A stretch of 17,835 nt of DNA from contig CAZKZC010000007.1 in NCBI GenBank assembly GCA_964557155.1, positions 1-17,835 on the forward strand, given 5' to 3'. The translations under genes and the position numbers were made by a program. Positions within the stretch are counted from its first letter, which is position 1; each line of letters starts with the position of its first letter. This document shows positions 1 through 5,861 of the stretch, piece by piece. Below the pieces are notes generated by a model. That model saw nothing but the letters and a program-made list of their open reading frames with translations, was not told the DNA's origin and did not search any database. Origin of the DNA: JAHJSY01 sp964557155 (GTDB lineage: Bacteria > Patescibacteriota > Minisyncoccia > Minisyncoccales > GWA2-38-27).

Positions 1-39
1 CAAAAGGGGACGGTTCTCTTTTAGTCGGGGTTTTAGGCG

Positions 40-147
40 TTTTATGAAAACACTTCTCAAGGAACGACCCTTCCCGTCACAATGAATGAGGTTCGACCTC
101 CTTCATTTACTTCTCCTTGAGGTCGCACTTTTTCCGTGATTTTCTTT
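40..147 (-). other. Candidate structured RNA block, copy 1
   Basis: This 108-base block is identical to 1238-1345 although the flanks differ. It contains an outer stem CTCAAGGA/TCCTTGAG and an inner hairpin ATGAA-GAGGT-TCG-ACCTC-TTCAT, plus a competing 7-bp pairing CGACCTC/GAGGTCG. It lies just downstream of a DUF192 reading-frame end in both copies, so a role in the mRNA 3' region or a small RNA read on the minus strand is plausible. Strand and function are inferred, and I do not match it to a known RNA family. Confidence 0.35.
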
Positions 148-173
148 TTTTGCTCCGAGAATAAGATTTGAAC

Positions 174-230
174 TTATTTGAAGATTAATTTATTTCCTAC
201 TTCAATATTATTTTTATCAACTTGTCCAGC
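174..230 (-). pseudogene. 3' fragment of a DUF192 gene (18 codons plus stop)
   Basis: On the minus strand this reads AGQVDKNNIEVGNKLIFK followed by TAA. The intact DUF192 protein at 1371-1823 ends identically except for T in place of V. Of the seven codons that differ, six are synonymous. That pattern suggests the fragment came from a functional but diverged homologue, not from a recent copy decaying in place. Upstream of codon 1 the similarity ends and there is no start codon or DUF192 core, so it cannot make the protein. It is the gene-side end of direct repeat copy 1. Confidence 0.85.
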
Positions 231-335
231 AAAAAAAGAGCACACTCCGCGTGGCAGACGATGTTCGAACCTATTTCAAGACCACAAAGAACTATTATTA
301 CATCCCAGAACTAACTTGTCCTTAGATTATTGGCT
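231..335. other. Intergenic stretch without a recognised feature
   Basis: This lies between the DUF192 fragment and the terminator of the membrane-protein gene. It has no counterpart in the second repeat copy, no convincing reading frame and no tRNA fold; a GTTCGAAC string near 264 is not flanked by cloverleaf arms. Confidence 0.6.
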
Positions 336-372
336 AAAAGAAAAGGCCCTTTGGTTTTAAACCGCAGGGCTT
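336..372 (-). terminator. Rho-independent terminator of the membrane-protein gene
   Basis: Read on the minus strand, the stem GCCCT...AGGGC (346-350/366-370) with inner GGTT/AACC is followed by CTTTTCTTTT. The TAA stop codon of the gene (357-359) sits in the hairpin loop, so the terminator overlaps the last codons. This makes the cassette very compact. Confidence 0.75.
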
Positions 373-998
373 TGCTTCAGTTTGGGTCTGATGTATAAGA
401 TATACATCATAATACTCTCTATCAAGAAGAAAGTAATTGGTTGCATAGCGTCTTGAAGGGTTAGTTTTGGAATTGCCATAACAGCAAATACACAAGAAGC
501 CCAGAAAATCGTCCACGCAACCTTGTTTTCTCTGCATGGATCGTGCCAAGCAGATACAAATGTCGGGAAGGATCCCAGAAAGACAACGCTTACGCTGGTT
601 ACCAATCCCATAACAGGACTGTTAAAGATCGCCCAAAGGGCAATTCCCAACAGAGCTCCACCAAGGCAGAACTTATCCAATTTAGTCCATCCAGGAATCC
701 CATATTTCATAGCCAGAACTACTACAATCCAAGCTCCAGCGACTGCTCCGACAATCTGTCCATTAAGAGAATGCTTCGCTGTCATACCTGCCAGCGTAAT
801 GGTATCCAGGCTTGCCCAGATAATCCACGACGCCTTAACGGGCTTTGTTTCGCTCTTTACAACTCTATTCAGAATTGCTTGGAGCCGAGAAATCCTGCCA
901 AACCTTAGCTTATTTTTCACGATGGAATAGGCATAAAGCAGGAAAGCGGCAAAAAACAACACACCAGCCACTACAGAAAAAATACTTTTGACATCCAC
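357..998 (-). CDS. Polytopic membrane protein of unknown function (213 aa), GC-richer cassette gene
   Basis: I do not recognise the family. The protein is almost entirely hydrophobic, with about seven likely membrane segments (near residues 5-26, 56-72, 80-99, 108-125, 129-150, 159-176 and 183-203). Two tryptophan-rich stretches, SWIIWAS near 58-63 and AWTIFWAS near 161-168, begin the first and second halves. This suggests an internal duplication like that of PQ-loop/SWEET-type carriers, but only weakly. The start is GTG at 998-996, chosen because GGAGGT (1004-1009) lies five bases upstream, the best Shine-Dalgarno site in this part of the window. Base composition stands out: positions 541-600 are 50% G+C, against 27% in 2041-2100 of the neighbouring operon. 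The gene has its own promoter and terminator and lies between two direct repeats, all consistent with acquisition by transfer. Confidence 0.85.
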   Translation of the reverse strand: MDVKSIFSVVAGVLFFAAFLLYAYSIVKNKLRFGRISRLQAILNRVVKSETKPVKASWIIWASLDTITLAGMTAKHSLNGQIVGAVAGAWIVVVLAMKYGIPGWTKLDKFCLGGALLGIALWAIFNSPVMGLVTSVSVVFLGSFPTFVSAWHDPCRENKVAWTIFWASCVFAVMAIPKLTLQDAMQPITFFLIESIMMYILYIRPKLKQSPAV

Positions 999-1069
999 GG
1001 GACACCTCCATTTCTAGTTTAATTATTCAATTATTAATGTGCTTTTTAGTGTGCTTTTTACTGCTTGTT

Positions 1070-1098
1070 ATTATACACCCCTTTATTAAAAAAGTCAA
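1070..1098 (-). promoter_or_regulatory. Sigma70-type promoter of the membrane-protein gene
   Basis: On the minus strand TTGACT (1098-1093) is followed by 17 bases and then a perfect TATAAT (1075-1070). A leader of about 65 bases with two copies of AAAAAGCACA precedes the GTG start. This is the best promoter match in the window. Its -35 box overlaps the 3' arm and T-tract of the terminator just upstream. Confidence 0.8.
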
Positions 1099-1111
1099 GC
1101 GTTTTCGCTTG
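1088..1111 (-). terminator. Terminator hairpin downstream of the DUF192 operon
   Basis: The minus strand reads CAAGCG-AAAA-CGCTTG (1111-1096), then AC and a T-run (1093-1088). The stem is short but perfect. It would end transcripts coming from the DUF192 operon and the RNA block at 1238-1345. The hairpin's second arm runs directly into the TTGACT -35 box of the next promoter. Confidence 0.6.
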
Positions 1112-1200
1112 AACATAAATTCAAAGATTTAATTCTTCCTGATTACACCTCTTTCTTCTTAACTAATTTAACTATCTCTGTTTTCTTTTTTTGTTAGAGA
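1112..1200. other. Intergenic spacer between terminator and repeat copy 2
   Basis: AT-rich sequence with no reading frame, repeat or hairpin that I can support. Confidence 0.5.
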
Positions 1201-1427
1201 AAAAAGGGACGCATCACTTTTATCAGGGTTTTAGGCTTTTTATGAAAACACTTCTCAAGGAACGACCCTTCCCGTCACAATGAATGAGGTTCGACCTCCT
1301 TCATTTACTTCTCCTTGAGGTCGCACTTTTTCCGTGATTTTCTTTCCGGCTCTGGGGATGAGATTTGAATTTATTTAAAGATCAATTTGTTTCCTACTTC
1401 AATGTTGTTTTTGTCTGTTTGTCCAGC
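1201..1427. repeat. Direct repeat pair 1, copy 2 (partner at 1-230)
   Basis: This copy starts at the end motif AAAAGGGACGCATCACTTTT (1202-1221), the counterpart of 2-22. It runs through the 108-base identical block and ends in the intact DUF192 gene at codon 133. Here the repeat is in its native setting, because the DUF192 reading frame continues unbroken upstream. The two end motifs share the AAAAGGG(G)ACG start and CTTTT end but differ in the centre (CATCA versus GTTCT). Confidence 0.9.
1238..1345 (-). other. Candidate structured RNA block, copy 2
   Basis: Identical in sequence to 40-147. Positions of the pairings are: outer stem 1254-1261/1312-1319, inner hairpin 1280-1304, and alternative pairing 1292-1298/1317-1323. 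The alternative pairing uses the same bases as the inner hairpin, so the two folds exclude each other. The block starts 25 bases after the DUF192 stop codon and is upstream of the terminator at 1088-1111, so it would be part of the 3' end of the operon mRNA. Confidence 0.35.
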
Positions 1428-1823
1428 GTTTAATTCTAGGACATATTGGGCAGGTTTGGTTGGCGTATATCTTTGACAAGGGTCTTCCTTGCAGGGCTGG
1501 ACATTTTTTTCTATATGAACTATTTCCATATCTTTATTTAGCCAAATTATATCTAAAGGAATTAAAGTGTTTTTCATCCAAAAAGAATATTCTTCTTCTT
1601 CGTCAAAGATAAAAAACATTCCTGAATTTTCATCTAAACTTTCTCTATTCATTAAACCCTTACTTCTTTCCGCAAAAGTTTTAGCTATCTCAACATCAAA
1701 GCAATTATTATTAACACAAGCTCTATTGGTATTTAAATTATCTCCTTTCTTAATCAACATGATACTTATAACTACAATTACAATTAACAATAAAATAATA
1801 AATAATAAATATTTCTTAGTCAT
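1371..1823 (-). CDS. Membrane-anchored DUF192 protein (150 aa)
   Basis: Residues 5-24 form a single hydrophobic anchor with basic residues on both sides. The rest (about 35-150) is a DUF192 domain, recognised from RSKGLMNR (53-60), the SGMFFIF segment and SFWMKNTLIPLDIIWL (80-95). Family members are small extracytoplasmic or membrane-tethered beta proteins of unsettled function. Four cysteines form two near pairs (C36/C41 and C111/C116) and could make disulfides outside the cell. The ATG overlaps the TGA of the aminotransferase gene in the four bases 1820-1823 (ATGA), so translation is probably coupled. It is the last gene of a four-gene operon. Its last 18 codons are duplicated at 174-230. 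Confidence 0.9.
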   Translation of the reverse strand: MTKKYLLFIILLLIVIVVISIMLIKKGDNLNTNRACVNNNCFDVEIAKTFAERSKGLMNRESLDENSGMFFIFDEEEEYSFWMKNTLIPLDIIWLNKDMEIVHIEKNVQPCKEDPCQRYTPTKPAQYVLELNAGQTDKNNIEVGNKLIFK

Positions 1824-3052
1824 ACTCTATCTATATAGGGATCCAGGCTCCTTATTATTTCTTTAGCTTGTTTTTTAGATATATTAATATGAGTTGGGAG
1901 ATTAAGAGTTATCTTTGAAAGAATTTCTGCGTTGGGGCAGGTGCTAGAATTATAATTAAACTTTTCTGATTTTGTATCATTAGGAGCTATGGGACTAGTG
2001 TACCAATCCCCTATTAAAATATTTTTCTGCCAAAGATTTTTAATTATTTTATGGGCATCTTTGTGTTTGATTGGAAATCTTAAATATGCTGGCTTAATAT
2101 TTTCAGGAATTTTAGCAAATTCAAATCCTTTTAAATTGCTAACATAGAAATCTGCAATTTCCTGGCGATGTTTATTAAATTTCTCTAACTTTTCAAACTG
2201 GTTTAAAGCAAGAATAGCCAAAGCGTTCGGCATTCTCTTGGGAAAATATGATGGCCTCTCCCCTATTTTTTCTTTCCAATGAACAGCCTTAGACATAAGA
2301 TGAAATGATTGAAATAAAACTAAAATATACTTTCCTAATATCCTATAACTAGGTAAGATCAAACTCATAAAAATAGGATGTAATAATTGCTGTTTAACCC
2401 AAAACAACGAAGGATATTCAATAGCATCTCTATATTTCTTTATTTCATCAGCTAATTCATCATCATTGGTAGCAACCATCCCACCATAAACAGAAGATAT
2501 TATTTTATCTCTTGAGAAACTAAAAAAGGCAACTTCCCCAAAGGTCCCAACTTTTTGTCCATTATATTCAGCTCCTAATGAATGAGCACAATCCTCTATT
2601 AATAAAAGATTGTTTTCTTGAGCAATCTTCTTAATTTTATTTAAATCAGCTGGTATTCCAAAAGTATGTTGAACCATAATAGCTTTGCTATTTGAGGTTA
2701 TCTTTCTTTTTAAGTCCTCTGCATCAATATTAAAAGTTTCTTTATTTACATCAATATAAACAGGATTAGCTCCTGACCAAAGAATCGGATTAATAGTAGC
2801 ATTACAAGTAAACGACTGGACTAAAACCTCTCCATCTAAATGCCTTGAAATGGCCATTAAACAACTTCTTCCGCTGTTAAAAGCGAAAGCATGCTTAACT
2901 CCTAGGTATTTTTTAAACCGATCTTCTAATTCTTTAGTGGCCTGACCTTTTTTCCATCTCCATGGTTGAAAAAGCAATTTAAAGACCAACCAGATATCAT
3001 CCGATTCAACATTGGGCGATAAAGATATTGAAATTGGTTTAAATAAGCTCAT
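1820..3052 (-). CDS. DegT/DnrJ/EryC1/StrS-family PLP-dependent aminotransferase (410 aa)
   Basis: Family members transfer an amino group from an amino acid, usually glutamate, to a keto-sugar or similar substrate using pyridoxal phosphate. Visible signatures are the phosphate-binding NSGRS (59-63), the FTCNAT loop (81-86), LLIEDCAHSLGA (150-161) with D154 against the pyridine nitrogen, and FSFSRDKI (178-184), where K183 should form the Schiff base. Length fits the family. Unusual is a hydrophobic stretch near 223-250, in the region between the lysine and the C-terminal small domain, which might bring the enzyme to the membrane. No other nucleotide-sugar enzymes are nearby; the partners are a MurF-like ligase (14-base overlap at its start) and DUF192 (4-base overlap at its end). 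The substrate cannot be read from the sequence. Confidence 0.9.
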   Translation of the reverse strand: MSLFKPISISLSPNVESDDIWLVFKLLFQPWRWKKGQATKELEDRFKKYLGVKHAFAFNSGRSCLMAISRHLDGEVLVQSFTCNATINPILWSGANPVYIDVNKETFNIDAEDLKRKITSNSKAIMVQHTFGIPADLNKIKKIAQENNLLLIEDCAHSLGAEYNGQKVGTFGEVAFFSFSRDKIISSVYGGMVATNDDELADEIKKYRDAIEYPSLFWVKQQLLHPIFMSLILPSYRILGKYILVLFQSFHLMSKAVHWKEKIGERPSYFPKRMPNALAILALNQFEKLEKFNKHRQEIADFYVSNLKGFEFAKIPENIKPAYLRFPIKHKDAHKIIKNLWQKNILIGDWYTSPIAPNDTKSEKFNYNSSTCPNAEILSKITLNLPTHINISKKQAKEIIRSLDPYIDRV

Positions 3053-4364
3053 CTTTTAATTTATTTGGCACGCGACCTTCTAAAAGTACTGTGCCTTGAT
3101 CAACATTTTTTAAAAAACTAACAATTTGGGCAGGGTCTTCAAAAAGAACAATATTTTTTCTTTCCTGTTTAATTTGCTTAAAATAATCTTTGGTGGTAAT
3201 TATGGCAAAATCGCAAACTTGAGCAATCTTATCTCCTATTTTTCTATGAACATCCTTGCTAGCACCTCCCAATTCTATCAAGCAAGGCATAACGATTATT
3301 TTTTTACCTTGATATGTATTTAAATAATCTAAATCAGCTATAACTCCATTAAAATTAGCCGAATAAGATGCATCTAAAATAGTTAAATTATTCTTTCTTA
3401 TTAACTTCATTGCTCCTTGTTCGGGTTTTATTCTTAAGCAAGCTCTAGCAATCTCTTCTAAGGTCATACCTAGTTTTAAGGCACACGATACAACTAATAA
3501 AATATTATCTATATTATGTCTGCCCAATAGATTAACTTTGAAATTCGTGCCGTTTATCTTAAAAGAAATAAATTCTCTCTCGGTAACAACATTTGTGGCA
3601 ATTAGGTCTAAATTATTATAATCTATTTTAATTTCTGAACATTCTAAGATTTCGTTCTTGGCCTTATTAATATTTTCTTGAGATCCAAAAGTAGATAAGT
3701 GTTGCTCGTTAATTCCCGTTAATATTCCTATCCTTGGTTTAACGATATTGCAAACTTGTCTTATCTTACCTTTTTCATAAGCACCAATTTCAACAATTAA
3801 AATATTATGCGAAAAATTAAGTTTTTTAAGAATGGTTTGAGCTATCCCTATTTCGGCATTAATATGTTTTTTAGTTTTTAGGACATTGAATTTTGCAGAA
3901 AGTATTTCATAAAGAAATTCTTTAACGGCTGTTTTTCCATAACTACCAGTAATTCCAATAACTGTAAGATTCTCAAACTCCTTTCTTTTCTTTTTAGCTT
4001 TTTTAAGTATTGATTTAATATATATACTTGCTGGAATTTGAAATAATAATACTATAACAGAAGCAATATCCATAACTATTAAAAGAGAAAGTAAAAGATA
4101 TAATAGATAATAGCGAGAACCAAAAATTAAAAACAGAAAAGCAATTTCAAAGACGATACCTGAAAACAATATTGCTAAAATCTTTTTAGTTAATTTGGGA
4201 TATCTAGCCCCGTGTACGCTAAAAAACAACTTTCTTAATAATTGAGTTTCAAAATGAGCTTTAAATCTTCCCCAATGATATTCTTTTAATTGCCAAAACC
4301 AAACCCAGAAAACAAAAAGTTTCGTAAATATTAAAAGCCACAAAATTACTAATAAATATTTCAT
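3039..4364 (-). CDS. Membrane-anchored MurF-like Mur ligase (441 aa)
   Basis: Mur ligases use ATP to join an amino acid or dipeptide to a carboxylate; MurF adds D-Ala-D-Ala to the UDP-MurNAc tripeptide. The central ATPase domain is clear: TGSYGKTAV (139-147, K144), INAEIGIAQ (168-176), VEIGAYEKG (191-199), GINEQHLSTFGS (217-228) and GRHNIDNIL (281-289). The C-terminal domain has LDASYSANFNG (330-340) and IELGGASKDVHRKIG (363-377), which match MurF better than MurC, D or E. In place of the usual N-terminal UDP-binding domain, residues 1-120 hold about three or four hydrophobic segments (near 3-22, 62-82, 86-112). The enzyme is therefore probably fixed in the membrane and may take a lipid-linked or other substrate. 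It overlaps the hydrolase gene by ATGA (4361-4364) and the aminotransferase by 14 bases. A standard MurF elsewhere in the genome cannot be excluded. Confidence 0.85.
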   Translation of the reverse strand: MKYLLVILWLLIFTKLFVFWVWFWQLKEYHWGRFKAHFETQLLRKLFFSVHGARYPKLTKKILAILFSGIVFEIAFLFLIFGSRYYLLYLLLSLLIVMDIASVIVLLFQIPASIYIKSILKKAKKKRKEFENLTVIGITGSYGKTAVKEFLYEILSAKFNVLKTKKHINAEIGIAQTILKKLNFSHNILIVEIGAYEKGKIRQVCNIVKPRIGILTGINEQHLSTFGSQENINKAKNEILECSEIKIDYNNLDLIATNVVTEREFISFKINGTNFKVNLLGRHNIDNILLVVSCALKLGMTLEEIARACLRIKPEQGAMKLIRKNNLTILDASYSANFNGVIADLDYLNTYQGKKIIVMPCLIELGGASKDVHRKIGDKIAQVCDFAIITTKDYFKQIKQERKNIVLFEDPAQIVSFLKNVDQGTVLLEGRVPNKLKDELI

Positions 4365-5089
4365 TGTTTAGCAATTATATTAGCTAAAAAGCCTGGACAT
4401 TCAGAGTGTAAATTATGCCCTATTTTAGGAATAATTTCAAGTTGGGAATTTTTAATATTAGCCTTAATCGTATGAGCATTTTTTAAAGGAGTTATGTTAT
4501 CTTTTTCTCCCCAAATAATCAATGTTGGAACATTAACATTGCCCAATATATCTGTAAGATCTTTTTTAATAATATTTAAATAAACTTCTTTCATTATTCC
4601 TCGAGAATGTGAATAGTCACTCTTTATAATTCTATAAAAAGATTTCTTTAAATATGGAACAAAAGAAAGAAACTTAAATGTTTTTGATATGCCATATATT
4701 CCTTTCTTTTTAACAGTTTCTCTTCTAATACAAGCAGCTCCAACTAAAAATAGCTTACTTACTTTGTCTGGATGCTTCAAACTATATTTTATGGCTACAT
4801 TACCTCCAAACGAATGACCCAATAAACGAAAATGTCTTATATCCAAGGAAGAAATAAAACTATCAACTAAATTAGCATAATCATCAAAACCCCAGACTCC
4901 ATTTGGATTATCACTTTCCCCAAACCCAGGCAAATCGGGAATAATTACCTGAAATCCTCGACCACTCAACAACTTAGCAACCGTTCGCCACCTCTCTTTC
5001 TTAGAGCCCCAGCCATGCAAAATCAAGAGAGGCTTCCCCTCTCCCATAATCATATAGTTAACCTTTAATCCATTTATTACACATTCCAT
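4361..5089 (-). CDS. Alpha/beta-fold hydrolase (242 aa)
   Basis: This is a cytoplasmic serine hydrolase of the alpha/beta-fold family. It has the oxyanion-hole motif LHGWGS (24-29), the DLPGFGES loop (52-59), the nucleophile elbow GHSFGG (91-96, S93), an acid in WGEKDNITP (193-201, D197) and the catalytic histidine in IGHNLH (223-228, H225). The full triad is present and the length is normal. Lid residues 120-180 are basic and give no substrate clue; esterases, C-C hydrolases and peptidases all share this layout. It is the first gene of the overlapping operon with the MurF-like ligase, aminotransferase and DUF192 protein. It is read from the promoter at 5110-5138 with a leader of about 14-20 bases. 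Only a weak AAGAAG site precedes the ATG. Confidence 0.9.
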   Translation of the reverse strand: MECVINGLKVNYMIMGEGKPLLILHGWGSKKERWRTVAKLLSGRGFQVIIPDLPGFGESDNPNGVWGFDDYANLVDSFISSLDIRHFRLLGHSFGGNVAIKYSLKHPDKVSKLFLVGAACIRRETVKKKGIYGISKTFKFLSFVPYLKKSFYRIIKSDYSHSRGIMKEVYLNIIKKDLTDILGNVNVPTLIIWGEKDNITPLKNAHTIKANIKNSQLEIIPKIGHNLHSECPGFLANIIAKQ

Positions 5090-5109
5090 AATCTTCTTTA
5101 TTTATATTA

Positions 5110-5138
5110 TTTATACCAAAAATCCACTTAATAATCAA
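5110..5138 (-). promoter_or_regulatory. Promoter of the hydrolase-ligase-aminotransferase-DUF192 operon
   Basis: The minus strand reads TTGATT (5138-5133), a 17-base spacer, then TATAAA (5115-5110). The predicted start of transcription is about 14 bases before the hydrolase ATG. The same promoter is present in repeat copy B, in front of the antitoxin. Confidence 0.65.
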
Positions 5139-5161
5139 TATCGAGATAATTAAAATTCCAA

Positions 5162-5191
5162 AAACTTCCACACTCTAGAGTGTGAAAGTTT
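5162..5191 (-). terminator. Terminator-like hairpin in repeat copy A
   Basis: The perfect 16-base palindrome CACACTCTAGAGTGTG (5169-5184) is extended by AAACTT/AAGTTT arms with one G-U pair, and on the minus strand it runs into TTTTT. It lies upstream of the operon promoter and would shield the operon from read-through from the toxin-antitoxin module. In copy B the outer stem has decayed to the 10-base core. Confidence 0.7.
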
Positions 5192-5219
5192 GTGGAACTT
5201 TTAAGAATATCAGTAAACT

Positions 5220-5248
5220 AAAATCAAGGAGCCGAGCTCCTTGATTTT
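5220..5248 (-). terminator. Terminator of the 5.2-5.7 kb toxin-antitoxin module
   Basis: A perfect 13-bp stem AAAATCAAGGAGC/GCTCCTTGATTTT with a 3-base loop lies seven bases after the toxin stop codon. On the minus strand it ends in TTTTAGTTT. The stem is strong although the T-tract is interrupted. Confidence 0.75.
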
Positions 5249-5255
5249 GCACTAT

Positions 5256-5528
5256 CTAAGGGAAGCGTCTATAAATATCTTTTCTGTGTAGAACTCTCAT
5301 GAAAATTATCTGATTATCAGATTTTTTAAAACCGATTCTGAAGTTACCTATCTTTATTCTATAATAATCATCAAACCCCTTTAATTTACGGATAGGATAT
5401 TTTTCAAAGTCAACTAAATTATCAATTCCGGGGAAGATATAAAAACAAACTTCTCTTATTTTCTCTTTTTTGTCATTGGGAAGTTTTTCGAAGTCCTTAA
5501 TAAAAGTTTTCTTAAACAAAACTTCCAT
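5256..5528 (-). CDS. RelE/ParE-superfamily toxin (90 aa)
   Basis: The length and layout are those of RelE-type toxins, which are either ribosome-dependent mRNA endonucleases or, in the ParE branch, gyrase poisons. Recognisable are the N-terminal strand and helix (MEVLFKKTFIKDFEKLP), the RKLKG-x-DDYYRIKIGNFRIGF core (47-67) and the C-terminal IIFMRVLHRKDIYRRF (74-89), with the R-x-x-x-R-K-x-x-Y pattern expected of an intact toxin. It starts 4 bases after the antitoxin stop, so the pair is one transcription unit, and a strong terminator follows. The whole module is bracketed by direct repeat pair 2. Target type cannot be decided from sequence alone. Confidence 0.85.
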   Translation of the reverse strand: MEVLFKKTFIKDFEKLPNDKKEKIREVCFYIFPGIDNLVDFEKYPIRKLKGFDDYYRIKIGNFRIGFKKSDNQIIFMRVLHRKDIYRRFP

Positions 5529-5532
5529 TTGC

Positions 5533-5724
5533 TTATCTTAAAGATTTTTCTGCTTCAGATAATGAAATGTTTTCTTCTTCTTCAGTTTCTTCCATTAAAT
5601 AACTAAAGCACTTATCTTCAATGAAAGTTAAAAACTCGTCAAAAAAGAAAGCTTTCTTTTCAATATTTTTTAGATAATCTCTATCTAAAACTACTTTTCT
5701 ATTTTCTTCTTTTATTTCGTCCAT
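5533..5724 (-). CDS. Putative antitoxin partner of the RelE-type toxin (63 aa)
   Basis: This is a small, strongly acidic protein (its centre contains EETEEEE) directly upstream of the toxin with a 4-base gap, the usual antitoxin position. No DNA-binding fold is evident in the first 30 residues, unlike typical RelB, Phd or AbrB antitoxins. The C-terminal SLSEAEKSLR is helical and probably the toxin-binding end. The antitoxin role is inferred from position, size and charge. Translation would start from the ATG at 5724-5722 without a clear Shine-Dalgarno site, about 45 bases after the predicted start from the promoter in repeat copy B. Confidence 0.7.
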   Translation of the reverse strand: MDEIKEENRKVVLDRDYLKNIEKKAFFFDEFLTFIEDKCFSYLMEETEEEENISLSEAEKSLR

Positions 5725-5770
5725 ATTTTACTTTATAGATATTAAATTAATAAACAATCAACTTTCTTTA

Positions 5771-5799
5771 TTTATACCAAAAATCCACTTAATAATCAA
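5771..5799 (-). promoter_or_regulatory. Promoter of the toxin-antitoxin module (repeat copy B)
   Basis: TTGATT (5799-5794), a 17-base spacer and TATAAA (5776-5771) are identical to the operon promoter in copy A. It would drive the antitoxin and toxin with a leader of roughly 45 bases. Confidence 0.6.
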
Positions 5800-5822
5800 T
5801 ATCGAGATAATTAAAATTCCAA

Positions 5823-5852
5823 AAACTTCCACACTCTAGAGTACTGTAGTTT
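5823..5852 (-). terminator. Degenerate terminator hairpin after serS (repeat copy B)
   Basis: The core ACTCTAGAGT palindrome and the TTTTT tract on the minus strand remain, but the outer pairs that are perfect in copy A are broken here (ACTGTAG in place of GTGAAAG). It is probably a weaker terminator, letting some serS transcription into the toxin-antitoxin genes. Confidence 0.5.
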
Positions 5853-5861
5853 ATAGAACTT

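Larger units (their letters stand above)
1..230. repeat. Direct repeat pair 1, copy 1 (partner at 1201-1427)
   Basis: This copy aligns collinearly with 1201-1427. Positions 40-147 are identical to 1238-1345 (108 bases), with more divergence on both sides. It consists of an end motif (AAAAGGGGACGG..., 2-22), a spacer, the identical hairpin-forming block, and the last 18 codons of a DUF192 gene read on the minus strand (174-230). Similarity stops abruptly after 230. The left limit may be cut by the window edge. The end motif resembles a short sequence I recall near REP-associated tyrosine transposases in other genomes; that is memory only, and no transposase is present here. Confidence 0.9.
5107..5208. 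repeat. Direct repeat pair 2, copy A (partner at 5768-5869)
   Basis: Positions 5107-5181 are identical to 5768-5842 (75 bases, offset 661). The similarity continues with mismatches to about 5208, where the sequence matches the last codons and stop of serS. The copy contains a terminator hairpin followed, in the minus direction, by a promoter. It lies between the toxin-antitoxin module and the hydrolase operon. Confidence 0.9.

Noticed and set aside
84..104. GAGGTTCGACCTC as a tRNA T-arm (also at 1286-1298)
   Set aside because: It is the tip of the hairpin in the 108-base repeat block, and no cloverleaf surrounds it.
236..300. Possible tRNA suggested by GTTCGAAC near 264
   Set aside because: No acceptor, D or anticodon stems can be drawn around it on either strand.
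178..360. Plus-strand 60-residue frame
   Set aside because: It covers the antisense of the DUF192 fragment and the terminator, with no ribosome site; chance frame.
523..930. Long plus-strand frames at 523-930 and 543-908
   Set aside because: They lie antisense to the membrane-protein gene, which has a promoter, ribosome site and membrane-protein composition; the plus frames have no ribosome site or recognisable domain.
1371..5089. Recoding of UGA as glycine, known from some CPR lineages
   Set aside because: TGA ends several genes at the expected protein lengths (hydrolase, aminotransferase, lysS, prfA), and no in-frame TGA interrupts a conserved domain.
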